Below the pieces are notes generated by a model. It saw only the letters and a list, made by a program, of their open reading frames with translations, had not been told where the DNA came from and did not search any database. A stretch of DNA of 10,184 bases from contig CAJTQG010000064.1 of NCBI GenBank assembly GCA_910578605.1, positions 1 to 10,184 on the forward strand, given 5' to 3'. The DNA comes from an uncultured Lachnospiraceae bacterium (GTDB lineage: Bacteria; Bacillota; Clostridia; Lachnospirales; Lachnospiraceae). Made by a program: the position numbers and the translations under genes. Below, piece by piece: positions 6,799-10,184 of the stretch (the first letter of the stretch is position 1; each line of letters begins with the position of its first letter).

Positions 6799-6860
6799 AG
6801 TATGCCCCTTCTAAATAACAAGTTTTAGTGTTTTACTTGTTGTTTTAGATGGGGCATATT
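6799..6860. repeat. Long imperfect hairpin between convergent genes
   Basis: TATGCCCC (6801-6808) pairs with GGGGCATA (6851-6858). After a mismatch TCTAAA pairs with TTTAGA, and after a second small mismatch ACAAGT pairs with ACTTGT, closing an 11-nt loop. It lies between the response regulator gene (+) and the SASP gene (-), so it may shape the 3' ends of both transcripts. Neither strand has a T-run after it. Confidence 0.75.
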
Positions 6861-6880
6861 AACATGGCAGCTCTTTAAGC

Positions 6881-7087
6881 TTACGTTTCATTTAGGGCAT
6901 CTTGGGGATTTTTTTGTTTGCGTTTTGAAACAATGCCGCCTATTCTGCCGGTTTCCTTAGCGCTAAGGGAACGCCATCCCTGCTCTAATACCCGGTTTAA
7001 TAAACCTAATTCTTCAGCTACCTCATATTTTAATTTTTCTTCCTCGGTTAGTTTTTCCAAATCTAATTTTTTAACTTTTTTTGCCAT
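6881..7087 (-). CDS. Small acid-soluble spore protein, alpha/beta type
   Basis: A 68-residue SASP, a DNA-binding protein that coats and protects forespore DNA and is degraded by the GPR protease at germination. The core KYEVAEELGLLNRVLEQGW matches the clostridial SASP pattern around the GPR cleavage region. The C-terminal half (AKETGRIGGIVSKRK) carries the conserved Gly-Gly and basic end. The N-terminus is Lys-rich. Start chosen at 7087 because GAGG lies 5-6 nt upstream and the product then begins MAKKVKKLDL. Longer in-frame starts would lie upstream of the predicted transcript start. A near-consensus sigma-G promoter sits at 7160-7189, consistent with forespore expression. Confidence 0.92.
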   Translation of the reverse strand: MAKKVKKLDLEKLTEEEKLKYEVAEELGLLNRVLEQGWRSLSAKETGRIGGIVSKRKQKNPQDALNET

Positions 7088-7159
7088 AATATCCTCATTT
7101 CTTCTTTGTTTTTTCATTGAATTTGATTGCCAATCCAACAGATAAATTAATTTTGTTAC

Positions 7160-7189
7160 TATTATGAACATAATTTATAGTTTTATTCA
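7160..7189 (-). promoter_or_regulatory. Sigma-G-type (forespore) promoter of the SASP gene
   Basis: On the minus strand, TGAATA (7189-7184), a 17-nt spacer and CATAATA (7166-7160) match the forespore sigma-G consensus (TGnATA, CATnnTA). Transcription would begin near 7152 and give a leader of about 65 nt. The -35 element begins 9 nt after the Pr6Pr stop codon, so the SASP gene has its own promoter. Confidence 0.75.
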
Positions 7190-7197
7190 ACAATGTT

Positions 7198-7848
7198 TTA
7201 AGACAAAAAAGAATCTGTGCGGTATAGGATATATGACAGTGTAACAAATAGTAAACCAAGCCCAGCTGCATATAATAATACAGTTCCCACGCCTAAAATA
7301 TCCATGTTGAGAAATTCGTAAGGGAATCTTCCTGTGGATGAAGAAAAGCTATAATCAGGGTGGCAGGCAGCCCTTACCATACTTCCCGAAAAATAAGAAA
7401 AGGGAAAGAGCAGCCACAGAAATATCATTTCTTTTTGAAAGCTTCCCTTTTTTTGCCAAAATAGCCAGTCAAAAATCATAAAAAAGGGCACCAGATAGTG
7501 GACAAAAATATCCTTTGTAGATAAGTCGCTCCAAAAAGAAAATCCCCACTCACCTTTAAGGGGGTGCATAAAAAAGTGATAGGATAGGTTGGTTAAGATG
7601 ATTGTGCTCAGTGCCATTCCTCTAAGTAAAGAAAAGCTTTTGTTGGGGAAATATCCAAAATCCTGCAAAAAAAGTAACGAAAAGGTAATAAAGCATAAGA
7701 TATTGCATTGAATCGTAAAAAAGGAAAACATGTGAATATTGTAATCCAAATTATTCCACTGAAAATGACGTGAAATTCCGTATCCGCATAAAAGGATAGC
7801 AAGCATACGATATAAAATTCGCAACCATTTTCGTGTAAAGCAGCCCAT
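7198..7848 (-). CDS. Pr6Pr family integral membrane protein
   Basis: A 216-residue polytopic membrane protein. Six hydrophobic helices fall at about 11-27, 39-62, 74-94, 113-131, 139-159 and 184-207. The conserved blocks FFTIQCNIL (helix 2), LSYHFFMHP (helix 3), HYLVPFFMIFDWLFW (helix 4), WLLFPFSYF (helix 5) and FPYEFLN before helix 6 identify the Pr6Pr family, whose biochemical role is not known. Start chosen at ATG 7848, with AGGAAAGGTG 7 nt upstream. A TTG at 7854 is too close to that site. It is upstream of, and on the same strand as, the SASP gene, and may read into it, but that gene has its own sigma-G promoter, so co-function is not implied. Confidence 0.85.
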   Translation of the reverse strand: MGCFTRKWLRILYRMLAILLCGYGISRHFQWNNLDYNIHMFSFFTIQCNILCFITFSLLFLQDFGYFPNKSFSLLRGMALSTIILTNLSYHFFMHPLKGEWGFSFWSDLSTKDIFVHYLVPFFMIFDWLFWQKKGSFQKEMIFLWLLFPFSYFSGSMVRAACHPDYSFSSSTGRFPYEFLNMDILGVGTVLLYAAGLGLLFVTLSYILYRTDSFLS

Positions 7849-7904
7849 TTTCAAACACCTTTCCTAATAATGTTCTTCATTCATACTCAAGTTCAAAAGT
7901 CTTA

Positions 7905-7918
7905 TCATGCAAGCATGA
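7905..7918. repeat. Short palindrome in the Pr6Pr leader
   Basis: TCATGC-AA-GCATGA is a perfect 6+2+6 palindrome about 60 nt before the Pr6Pr start codon, inside the predicted leader. It could be an operator or chance. Confidence 0.3.
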
Positions 7919-7978
7919 ACGGCATTTTAATCTTTTACCATAGCATCTACACATGTTATTATAAAAAAAAGAACAGAT

Positions 7979-8007
7979 TTTATAAGATGAAAACTAATAT
8001 TTGTCAA
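7979..8007 (-). promoter_or_regulatory. Promoter of the Pr6Pr gene
   Basis: On the minus strand, TTGACA (8007-8002) and TATAAA (7984-7979) are 17 nt apart, a near-consensus sigma-A promoter. The leader to the start at 7848 would be about 125 nt. Its -35 shares bases 8002-8006 with the divergent HAD-gene promoter. Confidence 0.6.
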
Positions 8008-8029
8008 TTTTCATGTGTTATGATAAAAT
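8001..8029 (+). promoter_or_regulatory. Promoter of the HAD phosphatase gene
   Basis: TTGTCA (8001-8006), a 17-nt spacer and TAAAAT (8024-8029) form a fair sigma-A promoter. Its -35 overlaps that of the opposite-facing Pr6Pr promoter. The 13-nt palindrome AAATGT-A-ACATTT (8054-8066) lies in the resulting leader and could be a regulatory site. Confidence 0.5.
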
Positions 8030-8102
8030 GACACCAATGTAAACAATGAGTAAAAATGTAACATTTGACAATTGACAAAAATGGAAGGAAATCATAGAAA
8101 AT

Positions 8103-8756
8103 ATGTACTCTTATATATTATTTGATTTAGATGGCACCTTGACAGATCCACAGGAAGGAATTACCAAATGTATTCAATATGCTCTCAAGGCTTTTCACAT
8201 GGCGCCTGAAAGCTTGGAGGAATTAAAAAAACATATCGGTCCGCCTTTATATTATACATTTCATAATTACTATCATATGAATGAGGAGGACACAAAAAAA
8301 GCGATTGAAAAGTATAGGGAACGTTTTGGAGAAGTTGGATTATTTGAAAATAAAGTTATTTCTGGTATTATACCAATGCTGTCACATCTGAAGGAGCATG
8401 GGAAAAAATTGGCAGTTGCCACATCCAAGCCGGAAGTATACACAATGCGCATATTAGAAAAATTTCAACTGCTGCCTTATTTTGATGTGATATGCGGAAG
8501 TACGCTGGATGGTTCAAGAGATGAGAAAGCAGATGTGATGAAAGAAGCATTGAAACGATTAGAATTGACACAGAAGGATTTAGCCCATGTGATTATGGTA
8601 GGTGATAGAAAGCATGATATTATCGGTGCCCAAAAATGTGGTGTTCCCTGTATAGGAGTGAGGTTTGGTTTTGCAGAGCATGGGGAGCTGGAGGAAGCAG
8701 GGGCAGATTATATTGTTGATACAGTGGAAGAATTGGAAAAATTGATTTTATCATAA
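8103..8756 (+). CDS. HAD-family hydrolase (phosphoglycolate phosphatase / 5'-nucleotidase type)
   Basis: A 217-residue cytoplasmic HAD subfamily IA phosphatase, length typical. Motif I is DLDGTLTD (nucleophile D8, acid D10). Motif II is ATSKP (T107-S108). Motif III is the Lys of EKADVM (K142). Motif IV is VGDRKHDIIGA (D168, D172, Mg2+ ligands). A four-helix cap lies between motifs I and II (about 16-80). The GDRKHDI form of motif IV is usual in the Gph/PGP-like group that includes 5'-nucleotidases. The real substrate cannot be read from sequence, so a gene symbol is withheld. The putative ribosome site (AAGGA) is about 12 nt from ATG, longer than usual. It is convergent with sleC and divergent from the Pr6Pr gene. 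Confidence 0.9.
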   Translation: MYSYILFDLDGTLTDPQEGITKCIQYALKAFHMAPESLEELKKHIGPPLYYTFHNYYHMNEEDTKKAIEKYRERFGEVGLFENKVISGIIPMLSHLKEHGKKLAVATSKPEVYTMRILEKFQLLPYFDVICGSTLDGSRDEKADVMKEALKRLELTQKDLAHVIMVGDRKHDIIGAQKCGVPCIGVRFGFAEHGELEEAGADYIVDTVEELEKLILS

Positions 8757-8774
8757 TCTCATAATTATACAGTT

Positions 8775-8842
8775 AAATTCATGTTCAGCAGCAGACGGTA
8801 GATGGATTTTTCATTATCTCTAGTCTGCGCTGACATGAATTT
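8775..8842. repeat. Imperfect hairpin between convergent genes
   Basis: AAATTCATG (8775-8783) pairs with CATGAATTT (8834-8842). The stem continues inward as TCAGC and CAGAC pairing with GTCTG and GCTGA, with small bulges. AGAT/ATCT may pair further in. A second CATGAATTT follows directly at 8846-8854. It sits between the HAD gene (+) and sleC (-) and is a plausible shared 3'-end structure, but neither side has a U-tract. Confidence 0.7.
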
Positions 8843-8894
8843 TGCATGAATTTAAAAGTTTAATTTACAAAAATGATAGTTCATGGCGGTCTGT

Positions 8895-10145
8895 TTAGTT
8901 TAATTCTGCAATTCGAGTGATTCCCACATAAATTTGTGAGATTTTGTACCATGTTCTAAAATCTACGATTCCTGTCTGGGGCAATCCAAAAACACTTTGA
9001 AAGGCTCTCACAGCTTCCTTTGTTCTTGGGCCATAGATGCCGTCCGCATCTATGGTGGGAATTTTGGAGTATACATTAGCAATAGTATTTAACTGTTCCT
9101 GCATCTGCATAACTTTGTTGCCAGACGCCCCTATATCTAAATTATATCCTGGCCAGGAAGCAGGAATACCTGATATTTGTTGTGCCGTGTTAATGTACAT
9201 ATCACTTCCGTAAAAATTACGGAGAATTTCAATAGGAGAATAGCCTTGTTCTCCTAATGCTTTAGAGCCCCACTGTGTCATCCAATTTGGGCAGCTTACC
9301 CGTTTTCCGTCACAATACTGAGTAAGAATGGGCTGTTTTACATTTGGGCGGGACAAAAATTGGTCAAATATTTCATCTACCACAAGGGAAATCTCGCTGA
9401 AAATGTTTCTGTTTGGTATCCATTTGTGGTCGTAGGCGGTGGAGGAGGTAATGGTAAAATCGTAGCCCTTGTTTCGATACCACTCTGTATATACACGATT
9501 TAAGGTGAATGACATTATGGCAAGCACATTTGCTGTAATGGTGCTGTCTGGCCATGTGGCATAGATTTCGCTTGAAGCTACATTTTTAATATAATCTCGG
9601 TATGGTACATAGTAATCCTTGGCCGTGGAATCCGAAGGTGCACCATTGTGTACAACGACAAATTCTGGAACAACTACACGGCTCAGCACAATTTCCCCTG
9701 TTTCGTTTACTGGTTTAATTTCACTTTCTGCAATTTTGGGCGGATATTCTCCGTAGAGAGTGTGAGGACCGATAACATAGTCTTCCCCTGTTTCACCGGT
9801 CTGTGCAGATTCCAGCCGAATTTCCTGCTGGGCGGTAGTGCCCGACAAGAGTTCAATTCCGGATATTTCTACAGGCTCATAGCCTTCTGCGTCCACACGT
9901 ACATTGTATTCCGAATATGGCTGATTGATATTGTTTTCGTCTAGGCTCCATTCCACAGGAGGGGTAGGTAGTGAAATGGTATCTGTCTGGCCTTGGGAGT
10001 TGGTCTGCAGCTGTTCAAGCTGGGTGGTGGGATTGCCAGTATAAGTAATTTGAATATTTGCATTTTCAATAGGGATATTCTGCATATTTCTTACAAAGAC
10101 AAATAAATTTCCCCGATCAATGGCATTATTGTTATTATTTTCCAT
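8895..10145 (-). CDS. sleC: Spore cortex-lytic enzyme SleC family
   Basis: A 416-residue protein of the clostridial SleC family, a lytic enzyme that degrades spore cortex peptidoglycan at germination after the Csp protease removes its N-terminal pro-region. Residues about 10-110 are a beta-rich pro-domain of prealbumin/carboxypeptidase-regulatory type. Residues about 158-320 form the SpoIID-like catalytic domain: YYVPYRDYIKNVASSEIYA, with E193 aligning with the SpoIID catalytic Glu, then the helix VLAIMSFTLNRVY and YCDGKRVSCPNW, whose two Cys (C278, C285) suit metal binding. Residues about 335-410 are a PG_binding_1 domain (LQEQLN-like core, DGIYGPRTKEAVRAFQ). Start chosen at 10145, with GAGGA 5 nt upstream. 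No promoter is visible because only 39 nt remain to the window end. No csp protease gene is present here, so activation depends on a distant locus. Confidence 0.92.
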   Translation of the reverse strand: MENNNNNAIDRGNLFVFVRNMQNIPIENANIQITYTGNPTTQLEQLQTNSQGQTDTISLPTPPVEWSLDENNINQPYSEYNVRVDAEGYEPVEISGIELLSGTTAQQEIRLESAQTGETGEDYVIGPHTLYGEYPPKIAESEIKPVNETGEIVLSRVVVPEFVVVHNGAPSDSTAKDYYVPYRDYIKNVASSEIYATWPDSTITANVLAIMSFTLNRVYTEWYRNKGYDFTITSSTAYDHKWIPNRNIFSEISLVVDEIFDQFLSRPNVKQPILTQYCDGKRVSCPNWMTQWGSKALGEQGYSPIEILRNFYGSDMYINTAQQISGIPASWPGYNLDIGASGNKVMQMQEQLNTIANVYSKIPTIDADGIYGPRTKEAVRAFQSVFGLPQTGIVDFRTWYKISQIYVGITRIAELN

Positions 10146-10184
10146 AATAATCCTCATTTCTGCGTTAGTTACTGCGCATAACTT

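Noticed and set aside
8064..8094. Second TTGACA boxes just before the HAD gene
   Set aside because: TTGACA at 8064 has no -10; the one at 8071 has TAGAAA after 17 nt, but this would leave almost no leader before the start codon.
8846..8854. Second CATGAATTT next to the 8775-8842 hairpin, considered as a repeat array or att site
   Set aside because: Only two close direct copies and no integrase, tRNA or other mobile-element signal nearby.
8860..8872. TTTAATTTAC near the sleC stop resembles half of the XRE operator
   Set aside because: The left half-site GTAAAT is absent, so no palindrome, and it is not at a promoter.

Overview
The window looks like chromosome from a low-GC, endospore-forming Clostridia (Bacillota), probably a Lachnospiraceae-type gut anaerobe. 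The pointers are an alpha/beta-type small acid-soluble spore protein behind a sigma-G-like promoter, a SleC-type spore cortex-lytic enzyme (the clostridial germination system), strong AGGAGG-type ribosome binding sites and AT-rich spacers. The genus assignment is inference. No phage, IS, CRISPR, rRNA or tRNA was recognised.

Layout. 1-425 has no confident gene. It holds a possible 3' end of an upstream gene, a long imperfect hairpin (215-293) and a terminator-like hairpin pointing right (392-427). At 426-1058 (-) is an XRE-family regulator, divergent from an operon of NfeD2-like membrane protein (1236-1883) and flotillin FloT (1981-3408). The divergent promoter region carries two copies of the same palindrome, GTAAAT-N3-ATTTAC, one just downstream of each -10 box. 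The simple reading is a regulator that controls itself and the flotillin operon.

3409-3849 is a gene-poor spacer with a hairpin and short coding-like scraps. A methyl-accepting chemotaxis protein with a dCache ligand domain (3850-5889) and a LytTR response regulator (5916-6638) follow, 26 nt apart. This suggests a sensory pair without a histidine kinase in the window.

The next two genes are on the minus strand: a spore SASP (6881-7087) and a six-helix Pr6Pr-family membrane protein (7198-7848). The Pr6Pr gene is divergent from a HAD-family phosphatase (8103-8756), and the two putative promoters share their -35 DNA. The window closes with sleC (8895-10145, -), complete, its start lying 39 nt from the window edge.

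Functionally the window mixes envelope organisation (NfeD2/flotillin), environmental sensing (MCP plus LytTR regulator) and sporulation/germination (SASP, SleC). The two certain convergent gene junctions, and probably the first spacer too, each carry a long imperfect hairpin without a U-tract. Nothing here is clearly a new defence or mobile system. The most testable observations are the paired operators, the MCP-LytTR pairing, the first-spacer RNA candidate and the sigma-G promoter.
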